Below the pieces are notes generated by a model. It was not told the origin of the DNA. It saw only the letters and a program-made list of their open reading frames with translations, and searched no databases. A stretch of DNA of 64,000 bases from NCBI GenBank assembly GCA_009929615.1, contig SAAB01000005.1:1-64000 (forward strand), in the 5' to 3' direction. Origin of the DNA: Clostridia bacterium. Lineage in GTDB: Bacteria; Bacillota; Clostridia; Lachnospirales; Lachnospiraceae. Positions 1 to 8,605 of the stretch are shown piece by piece. A program made the translations under genes and the position numbers. The stretch's first letter is position 1. Every line of letters begins with the position of its first letter.

Positions 1-16
1 AGTATATATAAAACAA

Positions 17-49
17 GAGCTGGAAGCTAATTCCTTAGCTTACCAGCTC
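17..49 (-). terminator. Intrinsic terminator after the coiled-coil gene
   Basis: On the minus strand an inverted repeat (GAGCTGG ... CCAGCTC, with inner AAGCTAA/TTAGCTT pairing) is followed by TTGTTTTATATAT. It lies about 80 bases beyond the stop codon of the coiled-coil gene and fits a rho-independent terminator. The U-tract is interrupted, so strength is uncertain. Confidence 0.7.
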
Positions 50-131
50 AACACTTATCATAGAAGATCTGTATTTACAGACTTTTCTTCACACACTCTT
101 TTAGTTTAAAAACGGCTTAGTTCTACACTTC

Positions 132-1133
132 TTATGAAATCTTCCTCAGCTTATCATCGTGTGCTGCCACCAGAGGCTTCATTAGTTTTATATCCGAATC
201 CATACGTTCATAGTCATCTACACCCTTCTGATATCGCTCAAAGGTTGTAAAATAGCAAGCCGAAATTTCATTCAATTGAGGTACAACGGTGTTCTCCAGA
301 CAAACGCCATATCGCAATACTACACCATCTAAATTCAAAACAATACTTTCAACCGCCGACAACCTACCTTCCAAATCAAAAATCTTCTCTACACTTCTCT
401 GTTGGCTCTCCTCCACTGCTTCTAACTTTCTTTCAGTACTTTCAATTCTTATCTCTACAGCTCTAAGTCTTGCTTCTATATTTCGTAATTCTCCAAACAG
501 GGTATTCTGACCTGCCTCAACTGCATCCAGGCGTGTCTCAACTCTATCCAGCCGTTCTTCAATAGCATCCAGACGTTCTTCAACTACATCCAAACGTGCC
601 TCTATCGCATCCAGGTGTTTATCTATAATATCCAGATGGGCTTCAATCGCATCCAAACGTTCTTCAACTGCATCCAAACGTGCCTCAATTCTATCCAGAC
701 GTTCTTCAATAGCATCCAGACGTTTATCTATAATATCCAGATGGGCTTCAATCGCATCCAAACGTTCTTCAACTGCATCCAAACGTGCCTCAACTCTATC
801 CAGTCGCTCTTCAATCGTATCCAGACGTTTATCTATAATATCCAGATGGGCTTCAATCGCATCCAAACGTTCTTCAACTGCATCCAAACGTGCCTCAACT
901 CTATCCAGCCGTTCTTCAATAGCATCCAAACGTTCTTCAACTGCATCCAGGCGTGTCTCAATAACATCCAATCGTGCCTCAATGGCATCCATTCGTACCT
1001 CTATCGCATCGAGCCGCTCTTCAACTGCATCCAGGCGTGCCTCAATCCCATCCATTCGCTCGTTCATATGTAAAAGCGTCGTGTTAATTGCTTTCAGTAC
1101 CTCCATTATCTCCCCATATTGAGTATTTTCCAT
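132..1133 (-). CDS. Heptad-repeat coiled-coil protein of unknown function
   Basis: This 333-residue protein has no recognisable enzyme domain. Residues about 27-207 are an almost uninterrupted series of seven-residue units of the type RLDAVEE/RLDAIEA, with hydrophobic a/d positions and charged flanks, so a long parallel coiled coil is predicted. Residues 82-186 are organised into three near-identical 35-residue super-repeats. The C-terminal 120 residues lose the strict repeat and may form a separate head. There is no signal peptide or membrane segment, so a cytoplasmic scaffold or tether is likely. The start is supported by GGGAGG upstream of ATG. The gene is monocistronic, with its own terminator. 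Homologous proteins are usually annotated only as hypothetical or by low-complexity hits (tape-measure, SMC-like), which are not reliable here. Confidence 0.85.
   Translation of the reverse strand: MENTQYGEIMEVLKAINTTLLHMNERMDGIEARLDAVEERLDAIEVRMDAIEARLDVIETRLDAVEERLDAIEERLDRVEARLDAVEERLDAIEAHLDIIDKRLDTIEERLDRVEARLDAVEERLDAIEAHLDIIDKRLDAIEERLDRIEARLDAVEERLDAIEAHLDIIDKHLDAIEARLDVVEERLDAIEERLDRVETRLDAVEAGQNTLFGELRNIEARLRAVEIRIESTERKLEAVEESQQRSVEKIFDLEGRLSAVESIVLNLDGVVLRYGVCLENTVVPQLNEISACYFTTFERYQKGVDDYERMDSDIKLMKPLVAAHDDKLRKIS
576..890 (-). repeat. Three 105-bp tandem repeats inside the coiled-coil gene
   Basis: Three contiguous 105-bp units (786-890, 681-785, 576-680) each encode five heptads in the order RLDAVEE, RLDAIEA, HLDIIDK, RLD-IEE, RLD-VEA. 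The nucleotide sequence is conserved as well as the protein, which indicates recent duplication. Shorter 21-bp heptad repeats continue on both sides. Such arrays can change copy number by recombination or replication slippage. Confidence 0.85.
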
Positions 1134-1260
1134 ACTTTATCCTCCCATTACATTAATTATCTTAACTCGTTAAATATTCGGAATCCGTTCTTTTGTAGTA
1201 ACGTCATTATACCACTCCATTCCGCTATTTTCTAGCATTTGCAACCCACAATCTATCGAC

Positions 1261-1293
1261 AAAAAAACCAGCAGACATCGAAATATCTGCTGG
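1261..1293 (-). terminator. Intrinsic terminator after the GNAT gene
   Basis: The minus strand reads GCCAGCAGATAT, a short loop, ATGTCTGCTGG and then seven T residues. It lies 16 bases past the acetyltransferase stop codon and ends the CoA-transferase/acetyltransferase transcript. Confidence 0.9.
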
Positions 1294-1308
1294 CATATAC
1301 TTTATTAT

Positions 1309-1800
1309 TTACAAAAGATGATAATGTGGAATAATATCCTGATACTCTCCATTTTTCATTAAGAATCCACCGGGTATAAGGCCTAGTTTGACAAACCCAA
1401 GTTTTTCATAAAGCTTCAATGCACTGTAATTACTACTTACCACCGCATTAAACTGAAGTATTTTGTATCCCAGCTCTTTTCCTTTAGCCAGGCAATGTTT
1501 CACAAGTTGTTCCCCTAAATGATGGCCTCTCATATCTGCCAAAACTGCATAACTTGCATTACAGATATGACCACATCTTCCAATATTATTCGGATGAAGT
1601 ATGTAAAGTCCGACAATACTGTTAGAATCCTTGTCTACCGCTACTCCTGTAAAGGACTGGGAAGCAAAAAATTCCAATCCACTTTCCGCATCCAGACAGT
1701 CCATTTGCGGAAAAGCCACACCATCTTCCACAACCTGATTCCAGATGAAAATCATCTCTTTGATATCCTGTTTTGAGAATTCCCTAATTTCGACTTCCAC
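1309..1800 (-). CDS. GNAT-family N-acetyltransferase
   Basis: A protein of about 163 residues with the GCN5-related acetyltransferase fold. It is expected to move an acetyl group from acetyl-CoA to an amine, but the substrate cannot be told from sequence. The acetyl-CoA pyrophosphate-binding loop is seen as RGHHLGEQLV in mid-protein, followed by the conserved NAVVSSN and ALKLYEKLGF segments typical of PhnO/RimI-like members. A GTG start at 1800 is preferred because GGAG lies seven bases upstream; a GTG at 1815 would overlap the preceding CoA-transferase gene and lacks a ribosome site. The gene follows the CoA-transferase stop codon almost directly and is probably translationally coupled to it. 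Confidence 0.85.
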   Translation of the reverse strand: MEVEIREFSKQDIKEMIFIWNQVVEDGVAFPQMDCLDAESGLEFFASQSFTGVAVDKDSNSIVGLYILHPNNIGRCGHICNASYAVLADMRGHHLGEQLVKHCLAKGKELGYKILQFNAVVSSNYSALKLYEKLGFVKLGLIPGGFLMKNGEYQDIIPHYHLL

Positions 1801-1802
1801 GA

Positions 1803-3143
1803 CTATTCTCCACACTCTTTTTCTATCATCGTAAACTCATATGGCTCTAAAAAGCGTCTTTCGTATTCTTCCTTTAATTCTTTGCGAAACTTCGGATGAG
1901 CAATCTTAATCAATGCCCTTGCACGTTCTCTCAAAGTTCTTCCTTTGAGTAATGCAATACCATATTCCGTAACAATGTAATGAATATCATTTCTTGATGT
2001 AGTTACTGCTGCACCCTGGTCAAGAAATGGCACAATACGGCTGACCGTTCCCTTCTTTGCAGTTGAAAGCATCGCTATAATACTTCTTCCGCCCTTGCTC
2101 ATGGCTGCTCCACGGACGAAATCCACCTGTCCGCCGACACCACTAAACTGCTTCAGACCAATACTTTCACTGACAACCTGTCCCATAAGGTCTACCTGTA
2201 TACAACTGTTTATCGATACAACATTATCGTTCTTCGCAATAATTGCCGGGTCATTAACGTAGTCCACCGGGTTCATGGAAATCTCCGGGTTATCATCGAT
2301 AAAGTCATATAGTCTTCGGGTTCCCATAACAAATGTAATAACACTTCGTCCTGGCTCTACCTGCTTCTTTTTATTATTAATAATACCGGCCAGCATCAAA
2401 TCAATAATACCATCCGATGCCATCTCTGTATGAAGGCCCAAATTCTTCTTATCCCATAAAAATGGTACAACTGATTCTGGTATAGAACCAATACCCATCT
2501 GAAGACAGTCACCATCATTAATTAATGTTGAACAGTATTTCCCAATCTTATTCTCAAGAATACCAATATTTGCCGGCTGCATCTCCAGTATCGGCTCCGA
2601 ATGTTCCACAATAAAATCAATATCACGCACATGAATCAGGTTCCCACCAAAGGTTCGTGGCATATATTCATTAACCTGTGCGATAACAATCTTCGCACTG
2701 TCTGCCACTGGCTTTGTATAATCGCTGGAAGTTCCAAAGGAACAGAAACCGTGCTTGTCCGGGCTGCTGACCATAACAAGTGCCACATCAACCGGCAGCT
2801 CTGTTCTGAAAAATTTTGGTATCTCATGAAAGAATCCCGGACTATAGTTGGCCTGCCCCATGGATACTGCCTCTCTTGTACCATTTCCAAGGAAAAAACC
2901 ATTAAAAATAAAATGGCCTTTCATCTCCGGGCGTGTGTACTTACCTTCACCAATGGAAACTAAATGGCAAATCTCCACATTCTCATACATCTCATAATTT
3001 TTTACAAGGGTATCAATAAGATATGTTGGCTCCCCTGCCGCATGTCCTGTAACTACTCTATCCCCACTTTTAATATAGCCGATGGCTTCCTCAGCCGAAA
3101 CTACCTTTCCATTGTAAATTTCCTTCCAATCCAATATATTCAT
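1803..3143 (-). CDS. 4-hydroxybutyrate/acetate CoA-transferase family protein
   Basis: This 446-residue enzyme belongs to the acetyl-CoA hydrolase/transferase family and resembles clostridial 4-hydroxybutyrate CoA-transferase (AbfT) along its whole length. The family moves CoA between an acyl-CoA and acetate through a glutamyl-CoA thioester. The catalytic glutamate is expected at Glu240 in LHTEMASDG, and the CoA-pocket signature QFSGVGGQVDFVRGA is intact. It could serve 4-hydroxybutyrate, butyrate or another short acid; sequence alone does not settle this. AAGGGGAAGG precedes the ATG. It is distinct from the YdiF/Pct-type CoA-transferase at 37579. No 4-hydroxybutyrate dehydrogenase or dehydratase is visible next to it, so the pathway is not given by context. 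Confidence 0.88.
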   Translation of the reverse strand: MNILDWKEIYNGKVVSAEEAIGYIKSGDRVVTGHAAGEPTYLIDTLVKNYEMYENVEICHLVSIGEGKYTRPEMKGHFIFNGFFLGNGTREAVSMGQANYSPGFFHEIPKFFRTELPVDVALVMVSSPDKHGFCSFGTSSDYTKPVADSAKIVIAQVNEYMPRTFGGNLIHVRDIDFIVEHSEPILEMQPANIGILENKIGKYCSTLINDGDCLQMGIGSIPESVVPFLWDKKNLGLHTEMASDGIIDLMLAGIINNKKKQVEPGRSVITFVMGTRRLYDFIDDNPEISMNPVDYVNDPAIIAKNDNVVSINSCIQVDLMGQVVSESIGLKQFSGVGGQVDFVRGAAMSKGGRSIIAMLSTAKKGTVSRIVPFLDQGAAVTTSRNDIHYIVTEYGIALLKGRTLRERARALIKIAHPKFRKELKEEYERRFLEPYEFTMIEKECGE

Positions 3144-3205
3144 TCGCCTTCCCCTTTTACTTAATATTATATTTCACTTCGAAAACAAATTCAAGTTTAT
3201 CGAGT

Positions 3206-3418
3206 TTACATAAACGGTTTTAAAAGGGTTCCGCAGAATACAACAAATGCAAACATGCCCACAGCAATAGCTGCAAAGATAAAAGCATTCTTCCGATTCT
3301 CTTTTTTGCTGTTGCTAATCATATCCTCTGCCATCGGAAATTTGCTGCAGCCACTGGAATTCTCTGAATTCTTGTCACCACAGCTATCGCTAAATTCACA
3401 ATTTAAACAGTCTTTCAT
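3206..3418 (-). CDS. Small Cys-containing single-span membrane protein
   Basis: A 70-residue protein I do not recognise. The N-terminal 25 residues carry four cysteines (positions 4, 7, 13 and 24), the first two as CLNC, and could bind a metal or form disulfides. A charged middle (SKKENRKN) is followed by one hydrophobic helix at about residues 45-65. With the positive residues before the helix, the cysteine segment should face the cytoplasm. GGGGTGAG upstream of ATG supports translation. It lies between the aminotransferase and CoA-transferase genes, all in the same direction. Confidence 0.65.
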   Translation of the reverse strand: MKDCLNCEFSDSCGDKNSENSSGCSKFPMAEDMISNSKKENRKNAFIFAAIAVGMFAFVVFCGTLLKPFM

Positions 3419-3461
3419 TCAAACTCACCCCACTTCGTTAGTTTGAGTATAACACTGTTTT

Positions 3462-4628
3462 TTACCTAAGAACATCCTTTTTCTTCAACTGTTCTAAATT
3501 ATTCAGAGCTTTCAGGAGAGTTTCATCCTGTTTTGCAAAATGAAAACGAATCAAATGATGCACATCTTCCTTAAAAAAACTGGACCCCGGAACAGCACCA
3601 ACACCAACTTCCCTGGCAAGCCATTCACAAAATTCCACATCATTCTTAACACCAAATTCCGAAACATCCATAAGAACATAATAGGCCCCCTGAGGCTCTG
3701 TAAAGTTAAAACCAAGGTTCTTCAGGCCGCCGGTGAAGAGGTCTTTCATATGGGTATAGTGGTCCTGCAAATCTTTATAGTAGTCATCCCCAAAATTCAA
3801 GCCCGTCACTGCCGCCTCCATCAGAGGAGCTGCTGCACCTACCGTAAGAAAATCATGGACTTTCTTCACCCGGTCAATAATTTCCGGTGAAGCAATGACA
3901 TATCCCAGCCGCCATCCGGTAATAGAATAAGTTTTGGACAGCGAGCTACATATAATAGTCCGCTCCCGCATTCCCGGCAGTGAGGCCAGATAAATATGTT
4001 TATTTGGTTCATAGATAATATGCTCATACACCTCATCGGTAATAACATATGCGTCATATTTCTTAGCTAAACCTGCAATAATTTCCAGTTCCCGGCGATT
4101 AAAAACTTTTCCACAGGGATTTGATGGATTACACAATATCATAATCCGTGCCCCCTGTTTAAAAGCATCTTCCAGTTTATCTGCATCAAAGGTAAACTCT
4201 GGCGGATTCAGCGGAACATAAATGGGTTCTGCTCCAGAAAGAATAGCATCTGCCCCGTAATTCTCATAGAAAGGAGAGAAAATAATAACTTTATCTCCTG
4301 GGTCTGCCAGTGCCATCATTGCCGCCATCATCGCTTCTGTACTGCCACAGGTCACAACGATTTCTTTGTCTGCATCCACTGAAATACCAGAAAAATGAAA
4401 CTGTTTCTTTGCCAGTACTTCTCTGAAATTCTGTGCCCCCCAGGTCAATGCATACTGATGAGGTCCCTGGCCTGCCACCTCGGCCAGCCTCATTGTTATT
4501 GCCTCAGGTGGCTCAAAATCCGGAAAGCCCTGGGATAAATTTACTGCATCATATTTATTTGAAATCCGCGTCATTCGCCGGATAATCGAATCCGTAAAAA
4601 CTTCTGTCCGTCTGCTTAATGCCTTCAT
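3462..4628 (-). CDS. PLP-dependent class I aminotransferase, YbdL/KAT-like
   Basis: A 388-residue fold-type I aminotransferase. Lys232 in SSLSKTYSITGWRLGY is the PLP-binding lysine; NPSNPCG (about 168-174) and DEVYEH (198-203) are the usual cofactor contacts. The segments NLSQGFPDF near the N-terminus and DVEFCEWL and LIRFHFAK near the C-terminus resemble E. coli YbdL, a methionine-preferring aminotransferase, and the kynurenine aminotransferase group. An amino-donor/4-methylthio-2-oxobutyrate reaction is therefore plausible. It is the last gene of the metN-metI-metQ-oxidase-aminotransferase run, 16 bases after the oxidase. An aspartate or aromatic substrate remains possible. Confidence 0.87.
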   Translation of the reverse strand: MKALSRRTEVFTDSIIRRMTRISNKYDAVNLSQGFPDFEPPEAITMRLAEVAGQGPHQYALTWGAQNFREVLAKKQFHFSGISVDADKEIVVTCGSTEAMMAAMMALADPGDKVIIFSPFYENYGADAILSGAEPIYVPLNPPEFTFDADKLEDAFKQGARIMILCNPSNPCGKVFNRRELEIIAGLAKKYDAYVITDEVYEHIIYEPNKHIYLASLPGMRERTIICSSLSKTYSITGWRLGYVIASPEIIDRVKKVHDFLTVGAAAPLMEAAVTGLNFGDDYYKDLQDHYTHMKDLFTGGLKNLGFNFTEPQGAYYVLMDVSEFGVKNDVEFCEWLAREVGVGAVPGSSFFKEDVHHLIRFHFAKQDETLLKALNNLEQLKKKDVLR

Positions 4629-4644
4629 ACTTTTACTCCAATCT

Positions 4645-6009
4645 TTATGCCAGATACGATTTATGATTATTTAAAATACCCCGTTCATCCAATGCGTATT
4701 TAATACGTCGCATGGTCTCAAGAAGTAAATCTGATGTTTCCTCTAAGTAATAAGGCCGTTTACTAAGTCCAATGCCATGTTCCCCTGAGGTCAAACCTCC
4801 CAGCGCATAGGCCTTTCCATAAAGAGCTGTCATATTTTCATGCAGCTCCTTTTCCCACTGAGCATCATCCCGGTCACCACGCACAACACACAAATGCACA
4901 TTTCCATCGCCTGCATGACCAAAGCGGATAAGCTGCATACCACTTCGTTCCTCCTGTTCACCCACAAAACGTATAAAAGCTTCAACCTGGCTGATAGGGA
5001 CTACCAAATCCACCGGTTCCTGTTCAGAAACAGCTTCCACCGCCTTAACCAAGGCACCTCTTGTTTTCCAGATAGCTGCTGCCTTTTCCGGGTCATCCAG
5101 CACGACAAAATCAATCGCACCCTTTCCCAATGCCAGTTTTCTGGCCTTTTTAATATGGAGTGCAACTTCCTCCTCTTCGCCATCGAAGGTCAGGAGCATA
5201 TATGCCCCTGCCTCAGGATGTGGGAACGATACCCCTGTAAAATCTTCTCCCAGCCTGGCAACACCCCGTTCAATAAATTCAACAGCTGTCGGTGCTGCAT
5301 TTCCTTTAAGCAACGCAAGAACGCTGGTTGTTCCCGTCTGAATATCCGGGTAAGGTACTAAAACACTTAATGAATATTCAGGCTTAGGTATCAATTTTAA
5401 AATACATTTTGTAATAACGGCTAATGTCCCTTCAGAACCAATAATCAGATTCTTTAAAGAAAGGCCACTGGCATCTTTAATATTTTTACTTCCTGCACGA
5501 ATCACATCCCCATTGGCCAGAACCAGTTCCAGCCCACGGACATAATCCCGTGTCACTCCATATTTAACAGCCCTCATGCCACCGGCATTGGTGCTTATAT
5601 TTCCCGCAATAGTCGATTTCTTTTCACCCGGGTCCGGTGGATAAAACAGCCCCTTTTCCTCGACATAACTCTGGAAGTCCTCCAATAAAACTCCCGGCTC
5701 CACTGTTGCTGTCATCGTATCTTCATCCACCTCAAGTATATGATTCATCAATGAAAGGTCCAGAACAATTCCTCCCCGCACAGGTACTGTGGAACCAACC
5801 AGATTGGTTCCCGCTCCCCTTGGTGTCACAGGAATCTGATTTTCCCAGGCATATTTCATCAGGCCACTGACTTCTTCTGTGGATATCGGAAATACGATAG
5901 TATCCGCACATCCCTTTAATCGTCCAAGCACGTCACTCTGATACTTTTCATCAATGTTTTCTTCAACAATCCGCTTTTCATCTTTTATAATATCTCTAAT
6001 TACTGTCAT
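4645..6009 (-). CDS. FAD-linked D-2-hydroxyacid dehydrogenase (GlcD family)
   Basis: A 454-residue flavoprotein of the GlcD/D-lactate dehydrogenase family, which oxidises a D-2-hydroxyacid to the 2-oxoacid. The N-terminal FAD-binding domain (about residues 35-175) shows VTPRGAGTNLVGS (61-73) and the PPDPG and GNISTNAGG segments. The C-terminal FAD-oxidase domain ends with the family motif GHAGDGNVH and SGEHGIGLSKR. It starts only six bases after metQ and is followed closely by the aminotransferase, so it is almost certainly cotranscribed with the methionine transporter. No GlcE/GlcF subunits or Etf genes accompany it here. The substrate is unknown; 2-hydroxy-4-methylthiobutanoate is suggested by context only. 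Confidence 0.88.
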   Translation of the reverse strand: MTVIRDIIKDEKRIVEENIDEKYQSDVLGRLKGCADTIVFPISTEEVSGLMKYAWENQIPVTPRGAGTNLVGSTVPVRGGIVLDLSLMNHILEVDEDTMTATVEPGVLLEDFQSYVEEKGLFYPPDPGEKKSTIAGNISTNAGGMRAVKYGVTRDYVRGLELVLANGDVIRAGSKNIKDASGLSLKNLIIGSEGTLAVITKCILKLIPKPEYSLSVLVPYPDIQTGTTSVLALLKGNAAPTAVEFIERGVARLGEDFTGVSFPHPEAGAYMLLTFDGEEEEVALHIKKARKLALGKGAIDFVVLDDPEKAAAIWKTRGALVKAVEAVSEQEPVDLVVPISQVEAFIRFVGEQEERSGMQLIRFGHAGDGNVHLCVVRGDRDDAQWEKELHENMTALYGKAYALGGLTSGEHGIGLSKRPYYLEETSDLLLETMRRIKYALDERGILNNHKSYLA

Positions 6010-6015
6010 TGTTTA

Positions 6016-6852
6016 TCACTCCCATGCTGGTACGAAAAAGCCTTTAAATTTGTCCTTAAATATTTCTTTTGTCTGTTCGGACTGGAAAGCCTGAACAATC
6101 TTTTTATAAACCTCATTATCCTTATCTTCTGTACGCACTGCAATCAGGCAGAAATAACTATCGTCTGCATATTCCTTTTCAAAATAAATCCCGTCCTCCT
6201 GTGGGTCAAGGCCGCAATCCAATGCATAATTCCCATTGATAACAGCTGCTGTTACATCTGGAAGCATTGCATAAATATTTGAAGCATCGGCTTCGACAAA
6301 TTCCACATTGACATTATAGGTTTCAATATCCGTAATTTCCGGATTAGCCCCGGCATCGGCTTTTAATGTAATGACCCCGGTATCGGCTAAAAGCTTCAAA
6401 GCACGTCCTCCATTGGAGGCATCCCCGGGAATCGCTATTTTGTCCCCATCTTTTAACTCTGAAACATCAGATATTTTATCTGAATACAAATTCATGGCAA
6501 TAATAAAGGTATCCCCAATGGCCGTAATATCATAACCCTTATTGGCAACTTCATTGTCAAAATAGGCATGGTGCTGAAATGCATTCATATCAATTTCTCC
6601 ACTGTTTAATGCTTCATTTGGCAATGAAAAATCAGAGAACTGTACGAGTTCCAGATTAATGCCTTCCTTTGCCAGTTCTTCACCAATCGGATTCCATATA
6701 TCTTCATAAATCGTTCCTGTTAATCCAATTTTTACGGTAACATTTCCTTCAGCTTCTGCTGTTTCTGTTTTCTTTTCTGCTGACCCACAGGCTGTCAGAC
6801 TAAATGCTAATACAATACTTAAAATTGCTGCTATCCATCGATTCTTTTTCAT
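6016..6852 (-). CDS. metQ: Methionine-type ABC transporter substrate-binding lipoprotein
   Basis: A 278-residue NlpA/MetQ-family lipoprotein that captures methionine or a related compound outside the membrane and delivers it to MetNI. The start at 6852 gives a classic lipoprotein signal (MKKNRW, hydrophobic core, LTAC with Cys22 as lipid attachment) and has AGGAGG upstream; an upstream in-frame ATG would bury the signal. The binding domain shows GLTGTIYEDIWNPI near the start and the family segment GEIDMNAFQHHAYFDNE. It follows metI by 19 bases. Family members may also bind D-methionine or sulfoxide, and the exact ligand is not determined. Confidence 0.92.
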   Translation of the reverse strand: MKKNRWIAAILSIVLAFSLTACGSAEKKTETAEAEGNVTVKIGLTGTIYEDIWNPIGEELAKEGINLELVQFSDFSLPNEALNSGEIDMNAFQHHAYFDNEVANKGYDITAIGDTFIIAMNLYSDKISDVSELKDGDKIAIPGDASNGGRALKLLADTGVITLKADAGANPEITDIETYNVNVEFVEADASNIYAMLPDVTAAVINGNYALDCGLDPQEDGIYFEKEYADDSYFCLIAVRTEDKDNEVYKKIVQAFQSEQTKEIFKDKFKGFFVPAWE

Positions 6853-6871
6853 TTTTATATCCTCCTGATAA

Positions 6872-7552
6872 TTAATGCTGATTTTTCTTTTCAATAACCG
6901 TTCCCGCAAACTGAATAAGCGAAACAAATAAAACAAGTACAATAACTGTGACATAGGTTACATCCGCCTGGTTTCTGTCATGTCCATAGCGAATAGCAAA
7001 ATCACCCAAACCTCCTGCTCCTACAGCGCCTGCCATAGCCGTCAGTCCAAGCAGACTGATAATAGTAATAGTTGTTCCTCTGGCAATTCCCGGAATACTT
7101 TCTTTAAAATACACTAAGAAAATAATTTCCAATGTGGAACATCCCATAGCCCTTGCCGCTTCAATCAGTCCCTTATCCACCTCAGCAAAAGCATTTTCTA
7201 TCTGACGTGTAAAGAAGGGTGTTGCCCCAAATACAAGAGGTACAATAGCCCCTGTAACACCAATGGCTGTTCCTGTAAGCAGTCTGCTCAAAGGCATAAG
7301 TCCTGCCAGCAGAATGATAAATGGAATAGAACGGAAAAAGTTAATGCATTTATCCAGTATCTGATATACACCTGGATTTTCCCGAATGCCACCTGGTCTT
7401 GTCACCGTAAGAACCACTCCGAAAATCAGCCCGAAGATAAATACAAAAATGCCAGACCACAAAGTCATAATTAGAGTCTCCTGAATACTTTGCCAAAGTA
7501 CATCCGGCTTATCAAGCACATTGGGTATTATTTTTTCTAACAGTTCCTGCAT
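6872..7552 (-). CDS. metI: Methionine ABC transporter permease
   Basis: A 226-residue MetI-type permease with about five transmembrane helices. The coupling-helix motif that contacts the ATPase is seen as EAARAMGCSTLEI. The N-terminal part matches the MetI pattern of an amphipathic segment and TLIMTLWSG. A perfect GGAGGTGA ribosome site lies upstream of ATG. Its 5' end overlaps the last 41 bases of metN, which indicates translational coupling. With MetN and MetQ it forms a type I importer in the cytoplasmic membrane. Confidence 0.93.
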   Translation of the reverse strand: MQELLEKIIPNVLDKPDVLWQSIQETLIMTLWSGIFVFIFGLIFGVVLTVTRPGGIRENPGVYQILDKCINFFRSIPFIILLAGLMPLSRLLTGTAIGVTGAIVPLVFGATPFFTRQIENAFAEVDKGLIEAARAMGCSTLEIIFLVYFKESIPGIARGTTITIISLLGLTAMAGAVGAGGLGDFAIRYGHDRNQADVTYVTVIVLVLFVSLIQFAGTVIEKKNQH

Positions 7553-8579
7553 CTAAAATCACCTCCACACCAATATTCTTTTCTTTTAAAAGTTCTATAG
7601 CCTCTTGAATATTCTTTCTTTCTCCACTGACGATAGCTACCAGCCCGCCAATAGGATTCTCATGAATAAGTTCAATGTTTCCAAAAATAATATTGATATC
7701 CAATTCATATTTTCTGGATATATGAGATACTAAAGCATCCGAAACATCCTGTTTTAAATATCTTAACCGAAGGATGCATTGTCCTTCTTTAAGGGCGGTC
7801 ATCGGGCTTCCTTCTTCGACCAGTTCATAAATACGTGAAAGATTGGACGTACTGTCTACAAAAGCTTTTGTAATTTCTTGTTTTGGTGATGCAAATACCT
7901 CGAAAACGCTTCCTTTTTCAACAACCTGTCCCTTCTCCATAACAGCTACTTCATCACAGATTTCTTTAACCACCTGCATCTCATGGGTAATCATTACAAT
8001 AGTAATTCCCATTTCCTCATTGACCTTTTTCAAAAGTTTTAAAATGGATTTCGTTGTCTGAGGGTCTAATGCACTGGTGGATTCATCGCTGAGCAGTACC
8101 TGTGGGTCATTGGCAAGGGCCCTTGCAATGGCTACCCTCTGCTTTTGTCCGCCGGATAACTGGGATGGGTAGGATTTCTTATATTCCTCCAGCCCTACCA
8201 ATTTCAAAAGTCCTTCAATCTTTTCTTCCTTTTCTGCTTTACCCAATTTGCTTCTTCGCAGTGGAAATGCTACATTTTCATAAACCGTCCGGGATTTAAA
8301 AAGATTAAACTGTTGAAAAATCATACCTATCTTCTTTCTATGTTCCCTGAGTTTATCTTCCGACAGTCCTGTCAGTTCCACACCATCCACATAGACTTTA
8401 CCTTCTGTGGGACTTTCTAAAAGATTAATGCAGCGGACTAAGGTTGATTTTCCTGCACCTGAAAAACCGATGATACCAAAGATTTTTCCCTTTTGGATAT
8501 TTAAATTTACATTCTCGACGGCTGCTATCTGCCTGCCACCTGAATCAAATCGTTTGCTTACATTTTCAAATCGTATCAT
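7512..8579 (-). CDS. metN: Methionine ABC transporter ATP-binding protein with NIL domain
   Basis: A 355-residue ATPase of the methionine uptake family. Walker A is GFSGAGKST (38-46), the ABC signature is LSGGQKQR (141-148), and Walker B plus the catalytic glutamate reads VLLSDES (161-167). Residues about 255-340 form the C-terminal NIL domain, which in E. coli MetN binds methionine and inhibits transport. The ATG at 8579 is preferred over an ATG at 8603 because GAGGGG lies nine bases upstream of it. The gene is preceded by a leader region with a Met-rich peptide, a terminator and an inserted repeat, suggesting control by attenuation. Confidence 0.94.
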   Translation of the reverse strand: MIRFENVSKRFDSGGRQIAAVENVNLNIQKGKIFGIIGFSGAGKSTLVRCINLLESPTEGKVYVDGVELTGLSEDKLREHRKKIGMIFQQFNLFKSRTVYENVAFPLRRSKLGKAEKEEKIEGLLKLVGLEEYKKSYPSQLSGGQKQRVAIARALANDPQVLLSDESTSALDPQTTKSILKLLKKVNEEMGITIVMITHEMQVVKEICDEVAVMEKGQVVEKGSVFEVFASPKQEITKAFVDSTSNLSRIYELVEEGSPMTALKEGQCILRLRYLKQDVSDALVSHISRKYELDINIIFGNIELIHENPIGGLVAIVSGERKNIQEAIELLKEKNIGVEVILDAGTVRKNNTQCA

Positions 8580-8605
8580 TGTAGAATCCCCTCTTTTCAT
8601 CATAC

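Noticed and set aside
576-1060. CRISPR-like array of short regular repeats
   Set aside because: The period of 21 and 105 bases, the continuous coding frame and the absence of unique spacers show a coding repeat, not a CRISPR array.
289-1073. Plus-strand open frames opposite the coiled-coil gene rich in NxIQ repeats
   Set aside because: They mirror the heptad repeat on the minus strand, have no ribosome sites and start within the real gene.
2601-2963. Plus-strand open frame inside the CoA-transferase gene
   Set aside because: It is antisense to a well-conserved enzyme, has no ribosome site, and its protein has no recognisable features.
4840-5361. Plus-strand open frame of 173 codons inside the hydroxyacid oxidase gene
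   Set aside because: Antisense shadow of a conserved flavoprotein, with cysteine- and histidine-rich composition typical of a wrong frame.
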